A DNA stretch of 64,000 nucleotides from Homalodisca vitripennis (GCF_021130785.1 NW_025776199.1:101001-165000), one strand, 5' to 3'; shown: positions 23,485-35,483, counted from the first letter of the stretch. A program made the numbers and translations. The notes: generated by a model not told the origin, from the letters alone.

Positions 23485-23672
23485 GTGGCCTCGGTCCTAC
23501 ATTGATCCGACGTCCTCTCTTTGACAGTTCTCATCATATAACACTTCTTCAAGTGTGTTGCAAAACACGCAAAGTATGAATGTTGGTTGTATGGAAAAAA
23601 GTGTGAAAGTGTGCGTGCGTGTAGAACTACATTTAACTCAAACAATAATTCTCCACTACACAACATATTAAG
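23485..23672 (+). other. Unit 2 exon-like block 3 (188 nt)
   Basis: Starts GTGGCCTCGGTCCTACATTGA after TTATTTTCAG and ends before GTAACTAAATTT. Same conserved stop in frame 2 (WPRSYIDPTSSL then TGA) as units 1 and 3. Confidence 0.5.
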
Positions 23673-23847
23673 GTAACTAAATTTATCTGCTTATATTAGA
23701 CTTAAGTTTACATATTTGTCCAATGAATATACTTTATATTATTAATATTTATTTAATTAAGTTATGTTACTATAATTATATGTATTTTGGGAACTTTTTG
23801 GTTTAAAATGATACATTATTATATGCTGTTTTTACTGATTGTTACAG

Positions 23848-23914
23848 GGTGATGTCGTCAATGCGGCAGGAGGTCGCCCCACTCACACTAATACACACAC
23901 GACACATACACTAG
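23848..23914 (+). other. Unit 2 exon-like block 4 (67 nt)
   Basis: Flanked by TTGTTACAG and GTAATGTATTG. The 67-nt length and the CACTCACACTAATACACACA core are unchanged from unit 1. Confidence 0.5.
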
Positions 23915-24145
23915 GTAATGTATTGTTCTACTTAAAAATTGTATTGTAAGTTTGGCTACAATAGTTATTTCAGAATGGCACAATAATGTTAATTATATGG
24001 CTGATTATATGTTTGTAGAGAATAGTTTTTAATCTTAATATAATTACAGTTACTCAAGGCAATTATTAGTTCATAACTTAAATTAATTTTGCCTTACTAT
24101 CTTAATAGTGATTTTTATGGACCTGTAAAATATTTAATATTGCAG

Positions 24146-24300
24146 TTCTTGAAAAAGAAGCAGGAGGCTTTGTCCCGAATGGAATATGACTATAATGAGA
24201 CGTAAAGTTGTAATCAAAATTTCCGTGTTCCCAGCGGCAAAGCAATGTTATGCTGCAAATAAATGTAATAACTGTGTTTGTTATCGCCGCGTTTATAATT
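24146..24300 (+). other. Unit 2 terminal exon-like block
   Basis: After TTTAATATTGCAG. In the frame carried from block 4 it reads VLEKEAGGFVPNGI then TGA. Unlike blocks 2-4 this sequence is not clearly alignable with the terminal block of units 1 and 3, so the last exon has diverged or been replaced. The 3' end is unassigned. Confidence 0.35.
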
Positions 24301-24309
24301 TGTAATCAA

Positions 24310-25300
24310 GGTAATGTTTAGGAAGATCATTTACCGTTTTACTGGCACATGAGGGGTTAACTTTGAAATTTAAATGTTTGTGAAGGTTCAAAAAAAGAAA
24401 ACGAAAATCTTCTGAAATAAATAAAGTTCAAACTAAAATAAAACATCTTCTTCAAAATAATTAATGGATTTAAAATTAAAATAAAAACTTCTTGATAACT
24501 TTTAAATTCAAACTTATAATATATTCGTCACTCCAAAAATGTACCAAGTTCTTACAGCATGTCTTTTATTCAATTTTCAAAATTCAAACTTTCACACTCT
24601 AATCTGATCTGGCAATTCTTCATTTTAATTTATCTTCTAAATTCAATTTTATTTTGTTTCTAATCTTCTTTACTTTACTTTACTTTACTATTACATCTTT
24701 TCAGTGTTGGAAAATTAAAACTCTTCAGTGTTATAGAATAAACAAAATATTGCTGAAAGCATCTGTAACAATCATAAAACTCTTTTAGTATTTTTACATA
24801 AAATTTTATATACGTGTGCTCACTGCACCAACAAGTTTTATATTGCACAGATCAAAAGGACAAGTTCGTAAATTCCCATTAAATTTAATTTTTACAATAT
24901 TTCTTTCCCCAAAATTATTCAAAATAACTAAGAATGAATATTGACTGGACTCCAGTTTAAAGGTTCACTTACCCGCAGGTTCGATGACGATTAGCAAAAG
25001 ATTAACTCTAAGCACTTTCAAAGTCTACTCGTTACTATAACTTCCGATAAACTGAGACGGGAGGTACGGCACGTCTTCCTCACCCCACCTCTCAATTTTG
25101 TTATCAAACACTGCCATCTGCGATGCGTTCCTCGCTGATAGCAGTCTTTTTGTACTGTCCAGTCCTTATCATTCTTCTGGGCCTACTGCTTCCACCGGTA
25201 ATCCAGTTACCCCAGAATTATTATTTAATACAATCGGTACAGTCTCACCATTTATGTTTAGCTACAAATACTAACTATACGGATGTGTTTACCGATGTTC
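24310..25300. other. AT-rich stretch with a less AT-rich patch at 24,960-25,200
   Basis: 24,670-24,695 is a (CTTTA)n pentanucleotide run. On the minus strand, 25,110 down to 24,975 is balanced in composition and ends in CTGCGGGTAAGTGAAC, a good donor match. A minus-strand leader exon is possible but there is no reading frame or homology to support it. Confidence 0.3.
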
Positions 25301-25309
25301 TGACCAAAT

Positions 25310-25720
25310 ATGAAGTGTAGCTTAGTTGGAATATATCGTTTCATTATTAGTTCTTAAATTTACAGTGTTCAAAATATGTTATATATGACAAAGATCGAAT
25401 GGATAAATTTCAAATGTCACTCAGCGGAATTAGATGAGCGTTCCAGAAACGTTATATGTTGCTCTTATGAGTAACTTATAACGTATCATAATAGCAAAGA
25501 TAAAACGAAAAATAAATAAAATGTAAATAAACATCTCATACCTTGGCCAAACTACTGAAATGTTCATAAAATCTGCGGCATGCCCACCCACACAAAACAT
25601 AGCAATGGAGTGATTTTTCAACTGAAACGTTTGCATGTTATCGTTGTTATTTCCTCATTGGGTTTTATTGATGTGTTGGAAATAATGCTTGTGTTTTTAA
25701 GAGTAAGTTTTGGAAACAAA
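25310..25720. repeat. Diverged repeat module F, copy 2
   Basis: Partner of 12,390-12,790; see shared strings there. Confidence 0.55.
25542..25636 (-). pseudogene. SDR-like exon fragment (minus strand), copy 2
   Basis: Minus strand. One frame reads HSIAMFCVGGHAADFMNIS and ends WPR before the donor GTATGAG. A neighbouring frame reads CRRFYEHFSSLAK over the same end. The second reading resembles the 'Y..F..(L)AK' end of an SDR exon, and the paralogue at 12,672 agrees with the first frame upstream, so a frameshift near the middle is likely. SDR identity rests on short similarity. Confidence 0.35.
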
Positions 25721-26486
25721 ATTCACTTTTGTAATGATTTAAAAGATTATTATTACTAAACACAAATTCATAAAGTGAGGTTTAATCAGATAGGCTATTG
25801 GAAAACGAATTTCATATACTTGTATTATGTAATTGACAATCCCGGGTTCACTATTAAAAGAGATTAAAAGCCAAATTGACTGTTAAGTATCAGTAATTAA
25901 ACTGACATTATTCGGTAGCAGCCCAAATATATATTTCCAGGAATAAAGCGGAATAAAATTCATTAATCCAGGTGTCAGTAACGGCGTGGCTCGGCTCGGT
26001 AGTCTCTTTCACCAGTCACTCTCAGTTTATGACAAGTTCACTGTCCTACCACTAATGACTTATGTCACCTTTGATATAACTTAAGGTTCAGTTAATAAGG
26101 GATAAGTTTATCTTATTTACAACATACATGTTTGTGGATTAATTTGCTATTCAAAAACTATTTTGTGAAGTATGAAAAAAATGGTTAATAAATAGGGTAA
26201 GAATGAATTATTTCTTCTTTGAAAGTTAGACTACGCTTATTTTTAATACTGTTATGTATGAAACCAAATTGAATCATAAATCTGCAAAAATGCTGTATTT
26301 TGAGTATTTTTAAGGGGAGCCCTATCTTCATATAAGCCTTACTTTGCCAATCCTCATGGGCCATTACCTGAACGATGATCTCATCAAATGGATTAAAATG
26401 AAACGTACGGTACAGTACAAGTTCGATGATACTGATAAAAAGGGAAATAAAAGGGAATATAACAAAGCTCACAGACAGGATTTGGA

Positions 26487-26552
26487 CTTTATGTTATATT
26501 AGAACCCTGGACTGCAGAGTATAAGGTTCTAGACCGCTTAGCCTTTGCATCG
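26487..26552 (-). repeat. tRNA-derived SINE-like sequence or tRNA pseudogene
   Basis: On the minus strand, GGCTAAGCGGTCTAG (A-box-like, 26,543 downward) is followed 37 nt later by GGTTCTAAT (B-box-like, 26,506 downward), with GCAGTCCAGG between. The spacing and order match a pol III type-2 promoter. The acceptor stem does not pair, so it is not a functional tRNA. Confidence 0.4.
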
Positions 26553-26559
26553 CCTCTCC

Positions 26560-27318
26560 CTATGTACGAATTGACTAACTGCTTGTAATACCAGACTATT
26601 CATCCGGAGAGTTGTTACAAGTATTTGTTGCTTTACATCTGTTATAAGGCTTACTGGTGTACTTGTGGCTCGGAGACAACTCCTTCCACTGACGATGGTC
26701 AGGCAGGGAACCTCTCTACATGTAAAAAACACGATTACTATATTGGGCATTTCAATACTGTTTAAGATACACTCGCAGTTTACGTTCATTTTATGTGTGC
26801 CCGCTAACTTGATAGTTATATTATTTATATATACCATTTACTTTTAAGTATGATAATTTTTTAAACATAAATTGCAGGTGTGAGGAGTTATAAAGCATAA
26901 ACTATATTTATTCTTTATGATTTTAAAATAAGCTACGAAATTACTCACTTGTAACCGGTATCATTTTATTTTGGATTAAAACTATTCCATTTACCATAAA
27001 CTTTAAATTATGGCACCCACCATCTTCTCCTTTTTCTGTTTTGATATTTAAGAAGCATAACAATACGTTAAAGTATATATTAATAAGTTTATAGTAAATT
27101 GCCATGAAAATAAAGAAAAGTTAATTAAATGTAAATTATAAAATATCTTTTTAGGAACGATGCGATAATACTCCAAAAACTGTATCTCCAAATTACATAA
27201 GTAATACTTTTTTAATAATTATATATCAGTTTTATTATAATACCAATCAAAAGCCGCAAAAACTATTGCAATATTTTGTGATATTCACAACATATTTAAG
27301 TGTTTTATGTTCTGATCA

Positions 27319-27320
<2 letters not shown>
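26560..27320. other. AT-rich stretch, nothing recognised
   Basis: Chance frames only. Confidence 0.45.

Positions 27321-27378
<58 letters not shown>
27321..27378. repeat. (AT)29 microsatellite
   Basis: Uninterrupted AT dinucleotides over 58 bp. Confidence 0.95.
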
Positions 27379-27379
<1 letters not shown>

Positions 27380-27381
<2 letters not shown>

Positions 27382-28355
27382 AGACTAGAATTAAGTTTGC
27401 AGTGATGAGTTAAAAATCACTGAATAGATGAAAATTTTGAAAGATTCATATGTAGTAAAAGAATATCTTACTCTTGTGAACCATCATCTATTGGACGTGA
27501 AGAATCACTAACTGCAATAAAAAATATCTCTTAGGCACAGTATGCGTTTAGAAAGTTTGACTTTCTCAGCTTAAGCCAAAAAATTATTACTGCCATCTAA
27601 AACAGGACCTATATTCTATCATTCAAGTTGTAATCCTGCGCCATTTTTATAGATGAAACAATTAAGTGACAGCATTGTATTCTTATAATAGAGCCCTTTA
27701 ATTTGATGTATTACTAAACCTCTTTTCACATTTAAGATTTTCTTTTGATTCTTAAAAGGCGTCCCTCTGATACCTCTGATATAACAGGAAATGTATAGTT
27801 ATTTTATGTACTATATTTTTAAAAATATTATGTATGTGCCAAAAGTTATTCCTTATCATAATCGTTAAAAATATTAAGCCGGTACGTGCAGGCCAATACA
27901 TTTTAGTGTCAAAAGCGAAAACATGACGTCTTGAATTCCATATTATTATATTTCTGGACACATAACCAAAGTTGTGTAAATCATAGCTCAATTGATTAAT
28001 GAGGTATATTTAGATCATAGCATGTATTTAAATAATGGTTATACAAAATATAACATAAATATTATGTAAGAAATCTTACGGTATATTTAAATTTTTCTTG
28101 TTAACATCGTGGATTTAAAATGTTTATTTATATTTCATTTTAGAAATATTAGTCAATACAGTATCAGGTTCTATTATTTGGGGTGTTATCTCATTCTATA
28201 TGACTTGGCCCTATGGTTACCTATCTGACCTGGATTCTAAAATAGAAGGATCCTAATTTACATTTTAATATAAACTTCGCAACTCACTTTGTCACTGTCT
28301 TGCCTAGTATTTCTTCACAGCAGTCTAAGCTGGCTTGATTCCTCTGTTATTTCAG
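27380..28355. other. AT-rich stretch, nothing recognised
   Basis: No supported feature. Confidence 0.45.
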
Positions 28356-28365
28356 TTTACAGTTT

Positions 28366-28988
28366 GGGTACGGTCCAATAAGCGGACCCGGTTTTTTATA
28401 TCGAAATTGGCAAACGATATTACTTAATCATAACCATCGATATAATCAATCGATACTGATTAATTATTTTTAGCAATTAACTCTATATGAACAGCTGTAA
28501 ACACTTTCAAATAATACAATTAAGGTAAGATTTTAAATTTCACATAAGTAACATTGTGTATTAAAATGGCTGTCAATCTTAGGAAGCTTCACGAAATTGC
28601 TTTAAAAGACGATAAAACATGTTTTTTTATGGCTTCAGAATGTTGGGTTAGTACCTAAGAATCCATTATGTGATATTTGTGGAAAGGTAACAAATGTAAC
28701 TGTCAGAGGAGCTAACATGGTCGTCTTCAGATGCAAAAAAAAGAAGGTAATGGTGGACACAACTTTAGTAAAAACGTTTTCGTCATTTAGTGAAAGTTAT
28801 GAGTTTCCCTGATTTTGGTTGTTCATTTATTATTTGTTACATCATTAAATTCACATTTTAATTTAAAACATATGATTGTTATTACTTTTATATCGATTGA
28901 TAGTCTATGATTCGATATGCGAATATTAGGTATCGATGATTATATTCTTCGATATAAAAAAACCGGGTCCGCTTATTGGACCCTACCC
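28366..28988 (+). mobile_element. Merlin-like (IS1016-type) non-autonomous element, 623 bp
   Basis: TIRs of about 40 bp: left GGGTACGGTCCAATAAGCGG..., right reverse complement GGGTAGGGTCCAATAAGCGG.... Both continue with ACCCGG, a T-run and ATATCGAA. An identical 8-bp duplication TACAGTTT flanks it (28,358-28,365 and 28,989-28,996). The 8-bp duplication, a terminus starting GG and the short coding remnant all fit the Merlin superfamily. The element is too short for a full transposase and is an internally deleted derivative. Subterminal CGATAT/ATATCG strings recur on both sides. Confidence 0.8.
28566..28812 (+). pseudogene. Merlin-type transposase N-terminal remnant
   Basis: ATG at 28,566 opens MAVNLRKLHEIAL. 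A one-base loss in the T-run at about 28,622-28,628 shifts the frame, after which LQNVGLVPKNPLCDICGKV and then VVFRCKKKK follow. The frame ends at TGA 28,810-28,812. CDICG...FRCKKK corresponds to the zinc-finger-like 'C..C......RC' module at the start of IS1016/Merlin transposases. The catalytic domain is absent (roughly the last two thirds of the protein). Identification rests on this module plus the TIR and 8-bp duplication. Confidence 0.65.
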
Positions 28989-28999
28989 TACAGTTTTAA

Positions 29000-29755
29000 A
29001 GGTATTTATCATTACGGGTCTATTGATAGTTTTACAACAATATATTAATAGATTTTATATTGTTTGTGTGTTACTGTAAAATAATAGCGTTTCTTTTTCT
29101 CTTTAAGATATCCACTGTTTCACAATAAAACACGAGCCTACCCGGATTTCGGTTTCGTAATTCAAAGAAAACTATTTAAACACGGAGCACACGTTTTAAC
29201 TGCTTAACCCAAATAAAAAAATAATGTCAAATTTTTACACTTGACACTTGTTTACAAAAATCACATGATTTTAATACAGATGACCGTTCATATCCTATCA
29301 AAAGGTAACCATGGCAACTGAGTAACGAAAATTACTGTACTACCCAGGAATCGCTGCTAAACGTGAAGAGAATGCAATGTTCCGTATATAACAGGAATTT
29401 ATAATCTCCAAAAAATATTTACAGTAAACAACAAAATCTATTACTTTTGGTTCTGATGCAGATAATATCCTGTCATTGTCAGTCAAACTTTGTGTTTTGT
29501 ATCTATTTTTTATGTTGCAAGAAGTCTACAACCAATTCAGATGATGACTTAGATATAATTGATAAACGGATAATGAGTTGAATAGTGATAAGTGGGAGAG
29601 GTAAGTTTTAGTAATATTTAAATATGAGATAACAGATTTCATTGACATTGTATTAATTAAACTATCCATATCCGAGTTCCTGACGGAAGTCTCCTGGAAC
29701 TCCAAGTTGTTTAATCAGAAGGTATGAGATATCGGGCATTTTGAGATATGCAGAA
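29000..29755. other. AT-rich stretch, nothing recognised
   Basis: No supported feature. Confidence 0.45.
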
Positions 29756-29762
29756 CAAGGCT

Positions 29763-29827
29763 GAGCTACGTGACACTGCGGACTGTACCAGGCGTCCGCC
29801 ATGACAGTGTCACGTGACACCTAGCTC
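29763..29827. repeat. Strong GC-rich imperfect hairpin (65 nt)
   Basis: CGTGACACTG (29,769-29,778) pairs with CAGTGTCACG (29,805-29,814). CGGAC with GTCCG forms an inner stem and GAGCTA with TAGCTC (29,822-29,827) an outer one. The loop is TGTACCAGGC. It may be the relic of a palindromic MITE or a structured RNA. The neighbouring text resembles the CCAGGTGTC/GTGACAG patch at 42,215-42,275. Confidence 0.6.
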
Positions 29828-29889
29828 TTCACTTCCCATCATTTTTTTCTTAATTTTACCACTATGAACTTTTTACAGTAATCTGTTTC

Positions 29890-29890
<1 letters not shown>

Positions 29891-29955
<65 letters not shown>
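29891..29955. repeat. (CATA)n/(TA)n microsatellite
   Basis: Short TACA/CATA run to 29,901 followed by about 54 bp of TA. Confidence 0.95.
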
Positions 29956-29957
<2 letters not shown>

Positions 29958-29959
29958 CA

Positions 29960-31190
29960 AACATGTGCATGTATTTTTTTACAAATATCACTTTACTCTT
30001 ATACAGGTCATTTTAAATACATCAAAGAATGAAATAGTTTCCTCATTAATAAAATTGCGGGTTATGCTAGGAAATATTACTACTTTTAGAGTTATAAATA
30101 AAAATAATTGAATAAATTTCAGTGACACTGGTGGTTTCATAAAGAGTTTGCCTCTGAAACACATATTTACTGGCCGAACGTCAGGGAATGCTTACCTCTA
30201 TAGGCGCATTACCTAAAATAACCAGGCGTACCGACGCCATCGCTCAATCCTTGTTCAGATGAGATGCCCTGCTTAATGTAATAAGCAATTTCTCAACCCA
30301 CCGCATTAGGCGGTTTTTATGGGTTCTCTCTCTTAATATCAGTAATTTTAACCTCTCTTTATAATGTTTAAAAATTATTAGATCTTAAACCCCTTCTCAA
30401 CCCATTTAAACAGTGATTGCCCAAGTTTTATAAGCAACATGACTTCAGAAGACTACCGCAGCTGTCTGTCGTGTGTAAACTGACAATGTGCTTTATTCGT
30501 TCGTCAATTTTACTCCCAACTCCTGCTACATATCTTCAACCCCTTTGGACACTCCCTGGTGTGGACTCGGACTGAAACTACTGGTGGCAGAGTGATATAT
30601 AACCCTCCGAAATAAGGTACTGTTAATCCATTTTAACTATGCCCTATAATTGCATATCTCTTATTATCCTTATTTAATATCTTTGCCCTCACGAAACAAA
30701 CGCATCGTCACACATGATAGGCTGCAGCCACGGGAACATCTGGGATCGGATGTGTGGATAAAGTCTCCTCACTAAGACCGCGCTCCCATAGGCCTAAAAT
30801 TCTTCATGTCCAGACAATATGTGCGTAGCTTTCAAAATTCATCTTCAATAGGCCATCTAGTCGGCTCTACAGTAAAGCAGCTTTAGCCGTGAAACGACGA
30901 TTAATATTCCTGTCAAATGTCTTGTTCCAACTGTATTCGGTTTGGGTACGACAGTACCCAAGTATTCTCAGGTAATAGTTTGGAGTTCTTTCCGGAAAAA
31001 AGAATTCCACAAATTTTAGACATACGGTAACCAAAATGCACTAGAAGGAGTTCTTCATAATGCAACATGCAATTTGGACTTCGATGCCACAAGATTGTCC
31101 TCAATGGAGGCGGATCAGGAATCAGCCTCTTAAACAATAATAAATGGCTGTATACTATGTACTACACTGCAGGGTCTTAAGATCTTAAAA
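29960..31190. other. Unassigned stretch with mixed composition
   Basis: Around 30,170-30,620 and 30,700-31,130 the DNA is less AT-rich. 'cggactgaaactactggtggcagagtg' at about 30,570 recalls the region following a retrotransposon LTR, but no repeat pair or coding text supports that. A minus-strand frame at 30,913-31,137 has no recognised domain. Confidence 0.3.
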
Positions 31191-31364
31191 GGAAATTTAA
31201 AGAGGTTAGTTGGCGTAGTGATTTCGCATATATCGATACGAGAAACAGGAATTTGATGGTAAGCACGTACAAAATCTATTGTAGAGAAATAGAGAGCACG
31301 GTTGAGAGAGTGTGAAAATCCTGAATGTTGAGAATCAGTTAGCGTTCAGAATATTTCTAGAGTT

Positions 31365-31406
31365 AAAGGCTCTGTTTTATCTATATAGTCTTAACTCAGA
31401 GCCTTT
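31365..31406. repeat. Hairpin followed by T-run
   Basis: AAAGGCTCTG (31,365-31,374) pairs perfectly with CAGAGCCTTT (31,397-31,406), and TTTT continues. A second overlapping pair GAGTTAA/TTAACTC lies within it. It resembles a terminator-like hairpin but there is no adjacent gene. Confidence 0.45.
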
Positions 31407-31994
31407 TTTTGAGAATAATATGTATGGAAGAAGACCAGGTGCTCTTTAAAATTTAAGATTCCGTTTTAACCATATCGTCAAACTCCACTTATGTCTATTT
31501 GAGTTTACCATAAACTAGACGACGTCTTTAATTAGACTGGTAGCCATCAGTAGCCCTGATGTAGTGCCGTGTGTCGAGTTTGACCGGTAAGGCTGGTGTT
31601 CCAGAAGGCATTGTGAGGTCCACCTAGAGTTTTTTTATGACTGAAAAATATTCAGACCGACAGGTAAATTTTCCGTCATGATGCTACTTACCACTCTGCA
31701 TCAAGCTGCATAGCCACTTTCCAGAAGCGAGATGGTTTCGTCAATTATAGACTATAGGCGATCCACTAGGCGGTCATAGTGGTACATGAGTTTACTTCAA
31801 CAATGGTTTTAGCTTCTTCAGCTTCCATAAAGGGTTGTCTGAGTCGGAAATCTATATTCAACGTCCTCAAACCGTAGGAGGAGCTGCACGGCGCTCAAAG
31901 CTTATCCTCATCATTCTTCTCTGTAGCAAATATTCTGGATGAACGAACATCTGCTCGTGTCCGTAAGGAAAGGGTGTTTGTCGATCTATCTGTG

Positions 31995-32800
31995 ATAAAA
32001 AAAACTGTATAATTACATTAGTAAAAGACCACTAGCCACTAATAGTGATCCCCCGGCTTATTTCTTGAGGCTCTGATGGCCTACTGACAGGATTTGCTGC
32101 ATTTACTGGTTGGTTTACAAATCTCCTGTGATATCAGCACACGCTATTTCGTTTTCCGCTGCTGGAACTCAAACTCAAATGAAGATTGGATTGCGTATCG
32201 ATCCTCTTTCCGTCTCCTTTGTCGTAACCAATTTTTACCTCAGTGTTATCCTCCACAAAGGCCTCAAGGTGTTGGTGACGGCAGTGGCCTCCACTAACTG
32301 AGGTCGTTGGTTAACGTTCAACACAGCATCAGTGAGAACAGCAACGGCGTCCAGTTGGGCATTTTTGGATCACTAGAACAGTGTGCGTCAATGTCAGCTG
32401 TCTAGACAACGACAAGGCTTTCAAAACACCCTCAGAGAGCTGTGCACCAACGAGAGCGTCGAGATGTCCAGAAAGATGATCCAGTTTCCCAAAGTATCGG
32501 GTTCTAGGACCTGTAATGTATTTTATTATTGGAAGCACTGAGCTGCTGATTAAGTTCGGTCTTGCTCTTTTTATACTTTTTAGTAACTGGTAGCTTCATT
32601 AGGACGCACCTTTACTACGTAGTTGGCATCCAGATGACTTAAAACATAATAGCATTTTTTGTCATCTGCGGTGACGCCAGCCAAGGAAAAGGAGTTTTCA
32701 ATCTGAGCAAACCATAACTCAGGATCGACAGTCCAAAAGGGTAGAATCTTCACAGTAATTCTTATCACAGTAGAAATGTCAGTGTTCGGCCAGGATTTGA
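31995..32800 (-). pseudogene. Ty3/Gypsy-like retrotransposon gag remnant (minus strand)
   Basis: Read on the minus strand from 32,768, the text contains PELWFAQIE, ...SLAGVTADDKK and ...LSHLDANY. A frameshifted continuation at 32,538-32,329 (LDHLSGHLDALVGAQLSEGV) leads to ADLADAVLNVNQRP-style text near 32,330-32,280. This order matches the N-terminal gag region of insect Ty3/Gypsy-type LTR elements. Several stops and shifts break it. No protease, reverse transcriptase or LTR pair was recognised near it. The segment about 31,995-32,340 recurs at 49,310-49,660. Confidence 0.65.
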
Positions 32801-32809
32801 TATAATTGT

Positions 32810-34538
32810 GAAGGGATACACTTGTTACTCATCAAGAATTTTACGCCGATAATATTGAGGTCACCACAGCCATGTGTGTGTAGTAAAGATAAAAATTGTA
32901 TTTTAAATGTCTACACGAAGTGCAATAGTAAAACACTATGAACATAACAATTACAGTATTCTTCATCTCACATCAACGTTACATATAAACAATTGTGTAT
33001 GATAACAATCAAATATTACAAATCTAAGACGGGTAAAGTATTACGGGTAAGGTATGGGGTAAGGGTAAGGCAATGGGTGCAATCAATGTTTCCTGAAACA
33101 ACGCTCCTCTTTGGATCTGTTTTATAAAGAATAAATATATTTTTGAGAATTAGACATCTCTTTTTAATATTAGCATCAAAATATGAATGTCATAATGGAC
33201 ATGAAAATTGTAATTTTCTATGTACTCTATTAAAATGTCATAGAATCATGAACATTCGCTGGAAGAGCAGGATGCTAACACTAGCTAAGCTGTCACTACA
33301 CTTATACATATGGAATATTGATAGTGACTATCATAATATCAGTGAAATCTGAAATAATATATCTAGTCAAAACATGAAAATCTGTTTTTATCTGCAAATT
33401 TGATTACAATATTGTTCAGTAAAATATGTAAACAGTGGACGTGTATATCATACCACAGCACATAGCACAGCCAGTCCCAATGTTCTAGTCTGAGGTCCTG
33501 TTAAGGGTGGTAGCACTGTTAGCATGAAACTTTTATATACAGGACAGAAAAGGTTATAGGATAAATTAATTTTAAAGTGCGTGGAACTGTAGAGGATTAT
33601 CGCATTTATCTCTTGATTGCCAAGCTTTATTTTATCGGTGAAAGACGATTGTATGTTAATTAGTAACAATGTTCATTGTCATGTTACAGAACATTAAATC
33701 TATATTCGATAAGTTAAGGGGCGTGGTTTAAATTTTAGTTACGTTTAATATACAACTGTTATCATATAATGTTTAATATTATTGTCAGTATTAAAAATTA
33801 TCGAAATGCATAACAAATATAAATTTAATATATACACTGATTCTTTTATAAATAACTAAATAAGCTATTTGTTGGTCTTATTGTATACAAAAAAGGTTAT
33901 TTAAATTTTAGGTAACATTTATATGAACGTTTAATAGTTATCTCAATAAAAATTTAAACAAATACTTTCAAGGACTTTTTGTCATCTTTATCTTAAAACT
34001 TAAACACATAACTAAACCAACAAGTAAACTCTACTATATATGTCACATTTTTAAGTTCATATTGAGGTTGCTTGAACTCTGCGTTACTCGTAGAAAGTAA
34101 ATTAGGTCAAACGCTAAGGGTTAAAATGTTAATCCTCTACAGTGGCAAGCCTATTTTTGCTCCTGTACAAGCTTAGTGGTATGAATATAATGAATATAAA
34201 TACTTTCATAAATATCCCAATGTTACATAATGATTTTATCACAAAGTATAGTTTTTCATACGTACAAACATTCAGTCATTTTTGTTTTAAACTAGAATTA
34301 TTATATTATCATAAAAGGTTTCCTATCTATTCAATATATAAACAAACGTAGGATAAAGTACTAAGGAAATCTTAAAAACCGTTTAAAACTACTAAAACGA
34401 CAATTGGTTAGGTATAAACATCATTCTACATAAAGAAGACATTCAAATTTAATGTGAATAAAATATTGAAATAATTGTATAATAATACGAAATTTTAAAG
34501 AGAAAGGAATTTTCTATAAGACGTCTTAATTACCACTA

Positions 34539-34540
<2 letters not shown>
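32810..34540. other. AT-rich stretch, nothing recognised
   Basis: Chance frames only. A G-rich/GGGTAA-like patch at 33,030-33,080 (gggtaaagtattacgggtaaggtatgggg) is too short and irregular for a telomeric repeat. Confidence 0.4.

Positions 34541-34543
<3 letters not shown>

Positions 34544-34593
<50 letters not shown>
34544..34593. repeat. (TA)n microsatellite
   Basis: About 50 bp of uninterrupted TA. Confidence 0.95.
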
Positions 34594-34595
<2 letters not shown>

Positions 34596-35118
34596 GTACT
34601 TTTTTATTGGAGTCAGTGCTAACCCATAGGTCTCTTGCTTCAGGGTGCGTATATTGCTCTAACATAACATTTTTCAGGGTACCGTATTTATCTGACATGC
34701 AACCACGTCAAACAGGCAAGTAAAAGGACTTTTGTCATGTCTAGGGTTAATTAAACAAAGTAATATTAGATTCATCCTACCGTTTATCTTTGGTTGGATC
34801 CTTTAAAACTTTTTGGAAGAATTTAATAGACTAAAATGTTTTGTTTATGGACACTAAATATTTCTAACTATTTGAGTAAGAATATGTAATAAAATGAAAC
34901 ATTACATATGGTTAATAAATCTATGATTTGCATTGTTAGGAAGTTTCTATAGAAACTAAATTCATAATTATTTCGATATTTAGTCGTGTTAACCATTTTG
35001 AACGTAATCTTAACTAAAAGGTTCCTCCTATGTTAGGCATTCGTCTTAAAGATTTATACCCCCGTAAAATTCTTATCATATCAAATCCAAATATTCAAAC
35101 GTATAATAATATTTACAC

Positions 35119-35153
35119 ATCTCTCAAGACAGAACATTGTGCACTTGAGAGAT
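35119..35153. repeat. Hairpin with compensatory change between copies
   Basis: ATCTCTCAAG pairs with CTTGAGAGAT over a 15-nt loop (ACAGAACATTGTGCA). The copy at 49,938-49,972 has ATCTTTCAAG and CTTGAAAGAT: a C-G pair became T-A with both sides changed. The copy at 56,021-56,055 keeps 9 of 10 pairs. Confidence 0.6.
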
Positions 35154-35471
35154 TTGGTAGAAGCAGTGAGGAAATTGTTTGTTAACTCGAAGAACATATG
35201 AGGTAAGATCTATATTTATATTAATTAAATTGCAACCGAGAATAGAATATATTTCATTTTATTATCAACCGGTTTGTTACACAAAAATTATCTTTTCTTG
35301 TCTAAATATACTCGGACTAAACAATAAAATTTTAAAATATATAATATGAATACCTTATACCCTGTTATAAATTAATAAAACTGAAAAGTTCAATACGTAT
35401 CAGTGAGAACTTACGGATCTACATTATTGTCTTGTCGCGAAAGTGCATATTGTATGCGGTAAATTGCAGCA

Positions 35472-35483
35472 CACGTGACGTAA
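35472..35483 (+). promoter_or_regulatory. CACGTGACGTAA composite site in module E
   Basis: An E-box CACGTG overlaps a TGACGTAA bZIP-type site. Identical at 50,292-50,303, CACGTAACGTAA at 58,464-58,475 and CACATGTAACATAA-like at about 15,433. The fixed position about 25-35 bp before the conserved core suggests a regulatory role; factor identity is inference. Confidence 0.45.

Noticed and set aside
30540..30620. Possible LTR end/primer binding site ('ggtggcagagtg')
   Set aside because: No matching second LTR and the nearby gag remnant is on the opposite strand in the wrong order.
33030..33080. GGGTAA-rich patch resembling telomeric repeats
   Set aside because: Only a few irregular copies and not the arthropod TTAGG repeat.
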